IMG/VR virus record: IMGVR_UViG_3300037584_005429
Location: 1-64,000 of that record
Origin: a virus
Length of the DNA stretch: 64,000 nt
Direction: 5' to 3' (one strand)
The position numbers were made by a program, and so were the translations under genes. Shown here piece by piece: positions 15,620 through 22,705 of the stretch (the first letter of the stretch is position 1; every line of letters starts with the position of its first letter). Under the pieces are notes generated by a model. It saw nothing but the letters and a program-made list of their open reading frames with translations. It was not told the DNA's origin and did not search any database.

Positions 15620-16543
15620 TTATTGTGTCTTTTTATTATAGGACCACAATTTTTTCATTTCTTCTATATTTAAATCTACACCTTCTTTAACTTGTTTTAC
15701 TTTTTGTACATCAGGTGTTATCCCTCTTAAATTAGTCATTGACGCTTTTTGTGCGTCTATCTTTTCTTTTCTACGTTTTTTATTTTTAAGCATTTTTTCT
15801 CCTAAATCACTAGGTACTACATTACCTACAGCTTTGCCGTCTTCATCTGTTTGTGCATTACCAGTTTCTGAACTACCTTCTAAATAATCAGCTAATCTTT
15901 CCATATTTTGGTTATGTGCATCGAAATCCTGTAACCCTGGATAGGCAAAATCTTCAACAAATTCTTCATCTTCAGTAGTATTTCTATACATAGGTGAATG
16001 TGTATCAGTTGTAGAATTTTGTTGGTTAGGGAATTCTGGGTTAGAATTACCTTCAAAGTCTGCATAATCCTTAAATTTCTTTTCTGTTTCTTTCATAGCT
16101 TCATCATTCTGAGTTTTAGATTTTTTAACAGCTTTTTCATAAGCATCGTATCCTGGTACTTTACTACCTTCAGAAATATTTTTTGTTTTTTCTAATTTTT
16201 TCTTAACTAATTTTTTTATAGTGTTTTTAGTCCCTTCTTCTATTTTTACTTCTTTGGTTGAATTATCTTTTTCGTTTTTTAAAACGTCTTTTACCATATT
16301 ATCTATTGTATTCTCTAATACCATTTTTTCTGCCATTTCATCAGCAACAGCTTTCAAAGACTCCTCTATAACTGTAGTGGTCTCTCTCCACTCTTTTCTG
16401 TCTTCTTCTATTTCAGCTGGACGCATCTCCACACCTTTATTATCTCTAGCTAATGAATGATTTTCACCAATTCTTTTAACTGATTTTTCTATAATTTTGT
16501 CCAAATCAGGACTTGAAGCTAATACTGTATCTTTGATTGACAT
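15620..16543 (-). CDS. Probable virion-associated hydrophilic protein
   Basis: Protein of 307 residues, highly charged with low hydrophobic content, helical in the first 150 residues (EESLKAVADEMAEKM, KNTIKKLVKKKLEK) and low-complexity after that (NQQNSTTDTHSPMYRN). The C-terminus is LNIEEMKKLWSYNKKTQ. It could be a scaffold-like or internal head protein judged only on composition and on the neighbouring genes with similar style; no domain is recognised. TATTTATA lies 13 nt before the ATG at 16543. Confidence 0.5.
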   Translation of the reverse strand: MSIKDTVLASSPDLDKIIEKSVKRIGENHSLARDNKGVEMRPAEIEEDRKEWRETTTVIEESLKAVADEMAEKMVLENTIDNMVKDVLKNEKDNSTKEVKIEEGTKNTIKKLVKKKLEKTKNISEGSKVPGYDAYEKAVKKSKTQNDEAMKETEKKFKDYADFEGNSNPEFPNQQNSTTDTHSPMYRNTTEDEEFVEDFAYPGLQDFDAHNQNMERLADYLEGSSETGNAQTDEDGKAVGNVVPSDLGEKMLKNKKRRKEKIDAQKASMTNLRGITPDVQKVKQVKEGVDLNIEEMKKLWSYNKKTQ

Positions 16544-16556
16544 AATTTCTTTTTAT

Positions 16557-16564
16557 TATAAATA
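16557..16564 (-). promoter_or_regulatory. TATTTATA element
   Basis: GATATTTATAATAAA on the coding strand, octamer ending 13 nt before the ATG at 16543, in the 26-nt gap after the preceding gene. Sequence around it is nearly identical to that at 50895. Confidence 0.4.
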
Positions 16565-16569
16565 TCTAT

Positions 16570-17283
16570 TTATTCGTATTTTCCACCTACATTAGACCCC
16601 ATTGTAAAAATTTTACCTATTGGTGCATTCATTTTAGTTTTAGGACCTAATATAGAAGTTATAGGTGATTTATAAATACTGCGTCTTATAATCTCCTCTA
16701 AATCTTTTTTTACTAATTGTTTTATATAGTTTTTACCTTTACCTGTTTTTTTAGCGACCTCATCAATTGCCTTTGCGATTTTTTTATTTTCATATAAATC
16801 CAAAGCATTTATATCTCCTTGGTTACAGTAAGGAAATTTTTTACATTTATCTTTTACTTTTACAAATTTTCCACCAGGCCACTGTGTTTTTGATGCTCCT
16901 CTCCAATTTTTTTCATTTTTTGCTAAGAACCTTGGTGTCGCGTATTGTCCAGAACTAGCAGCTGTTGTAGCTTCACCAACTTCTTCTTTTTTCTTCCTTT
17001 TTTTCTTTTTACCTGCGAATCTAGGGTCCATCCCCATAGGAGCCATAAAAGCTCCTGCACTTGCTGAAGTCGTAGCTTCTTCCATTTCTTTTTGTTCATT
17101 TTTTTCCCAGTCTTCGTGAGTTATTTCTGGGTGAATTTCTTCACAAGTTTTTCCTTTATGTTTTTTCATATTTTCTTTTTCTTCTAAATCTTTAGCATTT
17201 TTTAATAAAGATTTGTAAAACATTTTATCTTTACCTTCTATAGCCTTATTTAAACTTTTTTGGAAATTGTCTTTTATCCCCAT
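16570..17283 (-). CDS. Probable virion-associated protein with EATT repeats
   Basis: Protein of 237 residues, basic, with two copies of a motif: EEATTSASAGAFMAPMG near residue 88 and GEATTAASSGQYATPRF near 118, separated by a Lys-rich linker (KKKKRKKKEE). Comparable EATT-(S/A)S-G-x-Y-x-x-P motifs are, as I recall, common in structural proteins of marine myoviruses. The C-terminal half is basic and helical, then strand-like (ITSILGPKTK). Likely packaged with or near DNA, but this is inference. Its start abuts the stop of the next small gene. Confidence 0.5.
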   Translation of the reverse strand: MGIKDNFQKSLNKAIEGKDKMFYKSLLKNAKDLEEKENMKKHKGKTCEEIHPEITHEDWEKNEQKEMEEATTSASAGAFMAPMGMDPRFAGKKKKRKKKEEVGEATTAASSGQYATPRFLAKNEKNWRGASKTQWPGGKFVKVKDKCKKFPYCNQGDINALDLYENKKIAKAIDEVAKKTGKGKNYIKQLVKKDLEEIIRRSIYKSPITSILGPKTKMNAPIGKIFTMGSNVGGKYE

Positions 17284-17526
17284 TTATCTTACTCTTTTTA
17301 TTTCTGATTGCCACATACTACGTCTAAACCAAAAAGTTTTATATAACTCTAACATAACTTTACTAACTATATCTACAATTTCATTTCTGGTATTTCTACC
17401 TTTTTTGATTTCGTCTACGACAAGTTTTTGAATTTCATTTCTAAACTGAGGTTTAGACATAAAATCTTTAATCTCTTTTCTTGCTATTCTAGCAATTTCG
17501 TCTTTATCTGTTTTTGTTAGTGCCAT
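17284..17526 (-). CDS. Small helical protein
   Basis: Protein of 80 residues from ATG 17526, helical and charged (DEIARIARKEIKDFM, RNEIQKLVVDEIKKG), ending in an aromatic/basic segment (KTFWFRRSMWQSEIKRVR). No family recognised. The stop is followed at once by the next ATG (17283), so the two are translated together. Confidence 0.55.
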   Translation of the reverse strand: MALTKTDKDEIARIARKEIKDFMSKPQFRNEIQKLVVDEIKKGRNTRNEIVDIVSKVMLELYKTFWFRRSMWQSEIKRVR

Positions 17527-17530
17527 TACT

Positions 17531-17538
17531 TATAAATA
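17531..17538 (-). promoter_or_regulatory. TATTTATA element
   Basis: AATATTTATAA on the coding strand ends 4 nt before the ATG at 17526 and fills the whole 12-nt gap after the upstream stop codon. Confidence 0.38.
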
Positions 17539-17913
17539 TTACTTAACATTAGATACGACCCAAGAAGCTGTAACAATTGTTGCTGCACCTAAAAAGAAGT
17601 GAACTACGGGTTTGTTATACCATTTTGGTTGTAGTTCTTTTGTTAAATCTATATATAAATCTATTCTTTGATTTAATAGATTTGTTTTTTCCGTCATAAA
17701 AGCTAAATGTAAACTATCTTGGGTGTGTAGAGTTTTATAATTTATTAATTGAGTTTTAAGTAAATTAATCTCTAGTTTCTGTAGACTATCATTTTGTTCG
17801 TATACTTGAAACAAGGAATCCATTTCAATTACCTCTTTTTCAGTAAAAGTATGTGTTTGACTAAAGGCCCATACTGGAGTAAGCAATAATAATATTATTA
17901 TTAGTTTTTTCAT
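17539..17913 (-). CDS. Signal-peptide membrane protein with coiled coil
   Basis: Protein of 124 residues. MKKLIIILLLLTPVWAFSQ is a typical Bacteroidetes-style signal peptide. A helical coiled coil follows (about 25-85, with repeated Leu-Gln-Leu patterns), then a hydrophobic segment near residues 104-120 (VVHFFLGAATIVTASWVV). The product is exported or membrane-anchored in the cell envelope. It directly follows the lipoprotein gene and is part of a four-gene envelope group that may serve lysis. No family recognised. Confidence 0.6.
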   Translation of the reverse strand: MKKLIIILLLLTPVWAFSQTHTFTEKEVIEMDSLFQVYEQNDSLQKLEINLLKTQLINYKTLHTQDSLHLAFMTEKTNLLNQRIDLYIDLTKELQPKWYNKPVVHFFLGAATIVTASWVVSNVK

Positions 17914-17915
17914 TT

Positions 17916-18083
17916 TTATTTACAACAAGAATGGTCGGGAAGACATCTTTTACCCTCTTTCATTAAATCACAACCATGTGTGATAGTTTTATTAGTGGTA
18001 CTACAAGATACATGTACCATAATCATTAAAGATACAATCATCATAACTAATAGTCCCCATGATTTTTCTGTCCAATTTTTCAT
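17916..18083 (-). CDS. Small lipoprotein (possible o-spanin)
   Basis: Protein of 55 residues from ATG 18083. After a hydrophobic stretch (GLLVMMIVSLMIMVHVSC) the Cys at residue 27 lies in a lipobox-like VHVSC, so the mature product would be an about 29-residue, Cys-containing lipoprotein. Its gene starts 2 nt after the stop of a gene for a membrane-anchored coiled-coil protein. That order, i-spanin then small outer-membrane lipoprotein, is the classic Rz/Rz1 plan, but no sequence similarity to known spanins can be claimed. Confidence 0.55.
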   Translation of the reverse strand: MKNWTEKSWGLLVMMIVSLMIMVHVSCSTTNKTITHGCDLMKEGKRCLPDHSCCK

Positions 18084-18085
18084 TT

Positions 18086-18403
18086 TTAATTATTTTTTTT
18101 AAGTCTGTCTTTTAATGCCTTTGTGGATTGTTTTCCTGTTTTCTTTTTTACTTTAGGTTTTTTTGTTTTAAGTTCTTTTAATTCCTTATCTACATCAGCA
18201 ATTTTTTTCTTTGTAACTTTCTTTTTCTTTTTTATGTTTTCTATTTTTTTATCAACTTCTTTTGTTTTCTTTTGGTTGTTTTTAATACTCTTTTTTATTT
18301 TTTTAACCTTTTTAGTTGAGTTGTTATTCATAAACCATACAAAGCCTATAAAAAATCCTATAACCCCAATTACCCATTTCCATGATTTTTTTAAAAATTC
18401 CAT
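18086..18403 (-). CDS. Membrane-anchored Lys-rich coiled-coil protein (possible i-spanin)
   Basis: Protein of 105 residues: an N-terminal membrane helix (residues 9-26, WVIGVIGFFIGFVWFM) followed by a very Lys-rich helical coiled coil up to the end. Topology and the adjacent small lipoprotein gene suggest an i-spanin, which would fuse the membranes at lysis. The very high lysine content is unusual for a spanin, so a DNA- or wall-binding membrane protein is an alternative. It lies 1 nt after the next gene upstream. Confidence 0.5.
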   Translation of the reverse strand: MEFLKKSWKWVIGVIGFFIGFVWFMNNNSTKKVKKIKKSIKNNQKKTKEVDKKIENIKKKKKVTKKKIADVDKELKELKTKKPKVKKKTGKQSTKALKDRLKKNN

Positions 18404-18404
18404 A

Positions 18405-18935
18405 TTATTTATTTTCGTCTTCCATTTTTTTAGTTGACTTTCTATCAGCCAATACTTTTGCCCATTTCGCTGAAAATATTTGGTAATAATCTTTTAGATT
18501 ATTTAACATTTCAAGAGTTTCTTCGTCTACTTTAATCATACTACCTGTTATATAAACACCGTTTCTCTCACCTACTGTGTAGAAGAATTCTGTATCAAAT
18601 TTTACTAATTGTCCAGACCATTCTACATTATTATCATATATGTTTAAAGAATTATAATCTACTAAATCAGAAACTTGTTCTATAAAGTCGTCCATAGTCT
18701 CTTGGTAGGTATTTTTTTCCTCGTCAGTTAATGTAATATCTGTGGTAGTATAACCGTGTACCACTATTTTACCACTAGAAACTTCATATTCTTTTGTTTT
18801 TTCTTCGTCTCTTTGCATTTGTTGTTCATCCTCTACTTGTTCAAATAATCTTTTAGATTTATTTAAAAGAGACTTCATTTCATCATATTTATCGTTTTGG
18901 TACTCTGTATAATTTTTAATAATAGTTTTTTTCAT
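18405..18935 (-). CDS. Hypothetical protein
   Basis: Protein of 176 residues, acidic. The first 45 residues are helical (NDKYDEMKSLLNKSKRLFEQ). The middle looks beta-rich (GKIVVHGYTTTDITL, VEWSGQLVKFDTEFFYTVG) and the end is helical and basic. No family recognised. Its start overlaps the stop of the amidase-like gene by 4 nt. Confidence 0.6.
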   Translation of the reverse strand: MKKTIIKNYTEYQNDKYDEMKSLLNKSKRLFEQVEDEQQMQRDEEKTKEYEVSSGKIVVHGYTTTDITLTDEEKNTYQETMDDFIEQVSDLVDYNSLNIYDNNVEWSGQLVKFDTEFFYTVGERNGVYITGSMIKVDEETLEMLNNLKDYYQIFSAKWAKVLADRKSTKKMEDENK

Positions 18936-19489
18936 AATAATTCAAAATTAAAAGATGGGTTTATGTCGGTCCAATATTCATTATAGTTACTTCTGGAAAC
19001 AATACCTTTAAAATTTTCTATTCCATCTACTAAAACATTATGTCCTATAAAATCTTGTGGTATGTTTTGTTTTTTACAAATATCTTTAACTAGTTTTAAA
19101 GTACTCTCCATCTGTTTATTACTATAAATATCCCAAAAATATTTACCTCTCCATTTTTTCTCATGGACTTTATTAGTATAAATATCACCTAACCAATCAA
19201 CAAACTTTCCGTCTTGACTTCTTCTTTTTAACCAACCTAAATTTTCCAAACAAATAATAACAACACCTGTATGGGTATAACCATCTAAATAGTGAGATGT
19301 TACATCTTGATTATTTAAATTATGTATTTTTCCAGATTTTTCTATTAAATAATTAGGTATTTTTTTGTAATTACCATTTAATCTAAATTTTAATGAATTT
19401 AAGAAATCTTGACTATTTCTATTTGTATTACATAAAAGAATTTGTTTACTTTCTACCTTCGTACTTGAGTGTATTTTTGTTTTCTTCAT
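18932..19489 (-). CDS. N-acetylmuramoyl-L-alanine amidase-like protein
   Basis: Protein of 185 residues with an Amidase_2-like layout. QILLCNTNRN near residue 16 stands where the first zinc ligand sits, HTGVVIICLENLGWL (about 73-86) matches the central strand, IGHN the second ligand, and SNYNEYWTDINPSF the C-terminal loop. The first ligand, normally His in H(H/N)T, is Cys20, so zinc binding may be altered rather than lost. The enzyme would cleave the amide bond between the sugar and peptide of peptidoglycan. No signal peptide; release would need a holin. It overlaps the next gene by 4 nt and the preceding membrane protein gene by 44 nt. Confidence 0.6.
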   Translation of the reverse strand: MKKTKIHSSTKVESKQILLCNTNRNSQDFLNSLKFRLNGNYKKIPNYLIEKSGKIHNLNNQDVTSHYLDGYTHTGVVIICLENLGWLKRRSQDGKFVDWLGDIYTNKVHEKKWRGKYFWDIYSNKQMESTLKLVKDICKKQNIPQDFIGHNVLVDGIENFKGIVSRSNYNEYWTDINPSFNFELL

Positions 19490-20768
19490 CTTTAGAGTTT
19501 ACAACTTTATTTATTAATGTCTGTGTCGTATCTGTTAGTCTGTCTAAATCTACGTTTTCATCACTATAATTAATATTAAGTGCTTCGGCTAATTTTTCAA
19601 GTTCTTTTTTGGTGGGATTTATTGGATTTTCCTCTATAGTGTTTTCTGTTTTTGCTATTTCTTTACTCAAATTTTCAACCTCTTCTTCTGTTAAATTTTT
19701 TGTTGTTGTAATTAAATTTTTATAATTGTCTTCTTTATCATAATGTATTCCATCATTCCCATTTTGACCTATAACATTCATTCGTTTTTCATCTTCTTCC
19801 GTATATAATTCTTCTTCAATATTCCTATCTTTTTTATCTTGTCTAGCAAAAGCTTTTGAAACTTCTTCCATGTTATATGGTGTGTTAAATTCTAACCCGT
19901 TTGGTTTTGACATTTTTACATCTTTAGGACTAATTCCACCAGTTTGAATTATAAATTCTTCTTTTTTTGATTTTATCTGTGCAAATGCAAAATTAGCTGC
20001 CACAACTAATGCAATTGCTAGTGGGTCAAATACAAATATAATTAATAATAAAAACCAATTAACAACCTCATTCATTGGTTTACCGGTAGTTTCCGCCAAA
20101 TACTTTAAAGGTCCCAGTTCTCTTTCAGCTTCGTTACTAACTTCTTTATCTAATAATAATACGTCGGTTGAATTTATAGAATCAAGAACAGCTTCTAATT
20201 TTATGTTAACGTCATCTCTATCTTTTATTGTGTTTTCTAATTCTTTTTGTAAAGCTCGTCTCGTAGAACTAGATGTAGTTGTTATTACCTGTTCGGCTTC
20301 TTTATCATAATATGATACTGAACTTGGGTTTGATAGGGATACTCTTAATTCAGAAATTGATTTATTTAATTGAGTTTTTTCAATAGTTAAATCTGTTTTT
20401 TGTTCTTCAAATCTTATTTGTTTTTGATTTAGTATAGCTAAAGATTTGTCTAATAACTCGGATTTGGTTGCTGTCTCTTGGTAAGCTCCTGATAAAAATC
20501 CATATATACCCCCACTTGTAATTAATATGAGTATAAAGCAAGCTAATGAAAGATAGATTTTTAAAGCTCTATTAATTGTATCCCAGTATTGGTATAGTAG
20601 TGAAGCTACTACTAGTTTTGCAAATTCTAGTGAACCGGCCATTATTATTACCTGGGTGGAGGCTCCGGCGAATAGTTTACTTAATCCAAACACCGAATAG
20701 AATGCTGCACTACCAGATACCGCTAATGCGGATAAAGCTATTAATAATGGAAACAATCTTTTTTTCAT
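19446..20768 (-). CDS. Multi-pass membrane protein with coiled coil
   Basis: Protein of 440 residues. Hydrophobic segments lie near residues 7-27, 37-60, 69-93 and 238-262. Between the third and fourth there is a long helical domain with coiled-coil character (LNQKQIRFEEQKTDLT, STRRALQKELENTIKD). The C-terminal about 170 residues are acidic and disordered. The plan resembles a DUF4407-like membrane protein, and similar proteins occur in marine phages as I recall; function unknown. It sits next to the amidase-like gene, so an envelope role in lysis or host-cell remodelling is possible. A variant TATTTATC element lies 13 nt before the ATG. Confidence 0.6.
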   Translation of the reverse strand: MKKRLFPLLIALSALAVSGSAAFYSVFGLSKLFAGASTQVIIMAGSLEFAKLVVASLLYQYWDTINRALKIYLSLACFILILITSGGIYGFLSGAYQETATKSELLDKSLAILNQKQIRFEEQKTDLTIEKTQLNKSISELRVSLSNPSSVSYYDKEAEQVITTTSSSTRRALQKELENTIKDRDDVNIKLEAVLDSINSTDVLLLDKEVSNEAERELGPLKYLAETTGKPMNEVVNWFLLLIIFVFDPLAIALVVAANFAFAQIKSKKEEFIIQTGGISPKDVKMSKPNGLEFNTPYNMEEVSKAFARQDKKDRNIEEELYTEEDEKRMNVIGQNGNDGIHYDKEDNYKNLITTTKNLTEEEVENLSKEIAKTENTIEENPINPTKKELEKLAEALNINYSDENVDLDRLTDTTQTLINKVVNSKDEENKNTLKYEGRK

Positions 20769-20789
20769 TTATCCTTTTATTGATAAATA

Positions 20790-21587
20790 TTAATCTGTTA
20801 GGTATTCTAATAGTTGGTAGCTATCATTTCTAAGTTTACGTAAGGCTTTTTCTTTTATTTGTCTAACTCTCTCCTTTGTTAGTGATAGTCCGTCTCCTAT
20901 TTCTTGTAAAGTCATAGGTGTATTATGTAAACCATAATAATCTATTATTATATTTTTTTCCCTTTCGTCTAAAACTGACATTAACTTAGTTAGTTCATCT
21001 TTTAGATTTACTTCATCAGCAAAAGCATCTTCTGGATTATCAGCATCTTTATTTATAAGAATATCTATCAAAGTATCACCTTCTTCATTTATTGGTCTAT
21101 CGTAGTTAATTGTTGTTGGTAACATAGCTAACTTACTATTCAATTTAGTTATTTCTTCACTAACTTTTTTCCTTTCTCTATGTAACTCTTGTATAATATT
21201 TACTGGTAGTCTTATAGTACGTGCATGTTCATTTAAAGACTGTAGTATTGATTGTTTTACCCACCATACCGCGTATGATATAAATCTAAAACCTTTTTCC
21301 CATTTAAAGTTATTGATTGCTTTTAAAAGTCCGTAATTACCCTCAGCTATTAAATCCGGTAAATCCATACCTTGTCCCTGATAGTCTTTAGCTACACTAA
21401 TAACAAATCTTAGATTACCCTCTAATAATTCTAGATGTACTTTTTCTTTCTCTTGTAGAGATAGTTCATTATTTAACATCATTTTAGCTAATTCTTTTTC
21501 TCTATCCGGTGTTAAAACTTTTCTTTTTCTAACGTCTTTTAGGTATTGGGATATTTCTGTTTGATTTATGAATGTATTTTTTGACAT
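20790..21587 (-). CDS. RNA polymerase sigma factor, sigma-70 family (RpoD-like)
   Basis: Protein of 265 residues. Region 2 spans about 50-128: GNLRFVISVAKDYQGQG, DLIAEGNYGLLKA, GFRFISYAVWWVKQSIL and RTIRLP. Region 4 spans about 199-254: LDEREKNIIIDYYGLH and TKERVRQIKEKALRKLR, the helix-turn-helix for the -35 side. Region 1.1 is absent, as in Bacteroidetes RpoD. Region 3 is shorter than in cellular proteins. The close fit to flavobacterial primary sigma factors suggests acquisition from the host. It would redirect host RNA polymerase to phage promoters, perhaps those with the ATATTTRTA element. A 150-nt untranslated leader with a hairpin precedes it, the longest gap in the window. Confidence 0.92.
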   Translation of the reverse strand: MSKNTFINQTEISQYLKDVRKRKVLTPDREKELAKMMLNNELSLQEKEKVHLELLEGNLRFVISVAKDYQGQGMDLPDLIAEGNYGLLKAINNFKWEKGFRFISYAVWWVKQSILQSLNEHARTIRLPVNIIQELHRERKKVSEEITKLNSKLAMLPTTINYDRPINEEGDTLIDILINKDADNPEDAFADEVNLKDELTKLMSVLDEREKNIIIDYYGLHNTPMTLQEIGDGLSLTKERVRQIKEKALRKLRNDSYQLLEYLTD

Positions 21588-21656
21588 ATAATTACTTTTT
21601 ATTTATTAAACGTTTATATAGCTATTTTATTACAAATAGTGTACCATTAATTTAGT

Positions 21657-21673
21657 ACTGACTTTTTGTCAGT
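21657..21673 (-). promoter_or_regulatory. Hairpin in the sigma factor leader
   Basis: Perfect 6-bp inverted repeat ACTGAC / GTCAGT with a 5-nt loop, extendable by further partly paired bases on both sides. It sits between a TATATTTG element (21691-21698) and the sigma start (21587). It lacks a T-tract on the minus strand, so it is more likely an operator or mRNA structure than a terminator. The rest of the 21588-21738 gap is AT-rich with nothing else recognised. Confidence 0.4.
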
Positions 21674-21690
21674 TCATACTAAATATTGTA

Positions 21691-21698
21691 CAAATATA
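21691..21698 (-). promoter_or_regulatory. TATATTTG, Bacteroidetes -7-like element upstream of the sigma gene
   Basis: TATATTTG lies about 104 nt before the sigma start. It is the third exact copy found near a gene start. It would give the sigma mRNA a leader of about 95 nt that contains the hairpin. No clear TTTG at -33 was found. Confidence 0.4.
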
Positions 21699-21738
21699 AC
21701 AAATAAATTTTAATTATTATGTATTTTACGATAAAATT

Positions 21739-22107
21739 TTAAATTAGATATGGTGTTAAAACCTTGTTTACATTTTCTGATGTCATAGTATTGATACAAT
21801 TTCCTTCATCACAATTTACTTTGTCTTGGACTGATGGTATATAGAATGTCTTCCCGTCAACACTTTCTACAATCATAACTGGTGTAAACCAGTTAAGTCC
21901 ATCATTAGTATCTCTTTCCGCGTCTATAAAGTCCCATCTATTAGCAGAATTAATTTTTTTTTGTTTTTCTGATTCTACTTTAGTGGTTATACTTAGATTG
22001 GTGAATGGGATGTTATTTTGTTTAAGTATTTCTTTTAGGGTTTGACAGTCTTCACACACATCTTCTGTGAATAATGATAATTTGTATTCTGCTGTATTAA
22101 ATTTCAT
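21739..22107 (-). CDS. Glutaredoxin-like protein
   Basis: Protein of 122 residues. LSLFTEDVCEDCQTLKEIL has the redox CxxC pair C18/C21 at the start of helix 1, followed by IPFTNLSI as strand 2. WFTPVMIVES near residue 73 gives the cis-proline loop. The fold is that of thioredoxin/glutaredoxin. The CEDC active site and an insertion between strand 2 and the TP loop are unlike host glutaredoxin 1. Likely partners are ribonucleotide reductase (not in this window) or general thiol-disulfide balance in the cytoplasm. A further pair, CDEGNC near residue 99, is unusual. Confidence 0.8.
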   Translation of the reverse strand: MKFNTAEYKLSLFTEDVCEDCQTLKEILKQNNIPFTNLSITTKVESEKQKKINSANRWDFIDAERDTNDGLNWFTPVMIVESVDGKTFYIPSVQDKVNCDEGNCINTMTSENVNKVLTPYLI

Positions 22108-22135
22108 ATAACAATATTTTTTTAAACTTATTTTA

Positions 22136-22693
22136 TTAAATATTATTATATTTTTTTAAGAAATCAAGTTCTTCTTGTGTTAGACTTTCCATACCCTCAT
22201 CGATTATCTTGTCCAGTACATTATCCACATTTAGAGGTCTTAGTTGGTGGGTTTTTGTTTTTTCTATAGGGTTTAGTAAAGTCTCTTTTAATCTATTAAT
22301 TTTGTTACTCATTAAATTCTTTAGTTGGTCTGCTAAAGCCTGTGCGACTCTAGGGTCTACATTTAATTGTGGGTGAAAAGGTGCTTTACCAAATAAGTGA
22401 TTTTCTAAATTTTCATCTAACCTATACCCTAATTTTCTAGGTTTAGGCATTAAAAAATAAGTAGAAATGTGTGGTTCTAAAAATTCTTGTAGTATTTGAT
22501 TTATGTCTTCAAATGTTAATTCGGATTTTATACACATTATAATAACTTTGTCTCCTGTTACAAAAGTAAATTCTTGTGTAGTAACTATTGTTTCCATAAT
22601 ATCTCTGATGTTATTCATTATTGGGGCATTTCTTTCTATTGTTTCCCAATTTCCAAACATAAATAATAGATACTTTTTTACTCTAGGTTTCAT
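22136..22693 (-). CDS. Hypothetical protein with C-terminal LTQEE motif
   Basis: Protein of 185 residues. The first about 80 residues look like an alternating alpha/beta unit (KKYLLFMFGNWE, TFVTGDKVIIMCI). The last 30 (NVLDKIIDEGMESLTQEE and DFLKKY) match a short helical motif often seen at the end of Bacteroidetes proteins (DUF6576-like). Function unknown. TATTTATA lies 3 nt before the ATG, and the gene immediately follows the SbcC-like gene. Confidence 0.6.
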   Translation of the reverse strand: MKPRVKKYLLFMFGNWETIERNAPIMNNIRDIMETIVTTQEFTFVTGDKVIIMCIKSELTFEDINQILQEFLEPHISTYFLMPKPRKLGYRLDENLENHLFGKAPFHPQLNVDPRVAQALADQLKNLMSNKINRLKETLLNPIEKTKTHQLRPLNVDNVLDKIIDEGMESLTQEELDFLKKYNNI

Positions 22694-22696
22694 AAT

Positions 22697-22704
22697 TATA
22701 AATA
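22697..22704 (-). promoter_or_regulatory. TATTTATA element
   Basis: AATATTTATAA on the coding strand ends 3 nt before the ATG at 22693, filling the 12-nt gap after the SbcC-like gene stop, as at 17531. Confidence 0.38.
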
Positions 22705-22705
22705 T

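Noticed and set aside
16221-16460. Plus-strand frames of 60-180 codons opposite long minus-strand genes (for example here, 23268-23813 and 43937-44371)
   Set aside because: They lie fully inside well-supported minus-strand genes, have hydrophobic or Ser/Phe-rich products typical of antisense AT-rich DNA, and show no domain.
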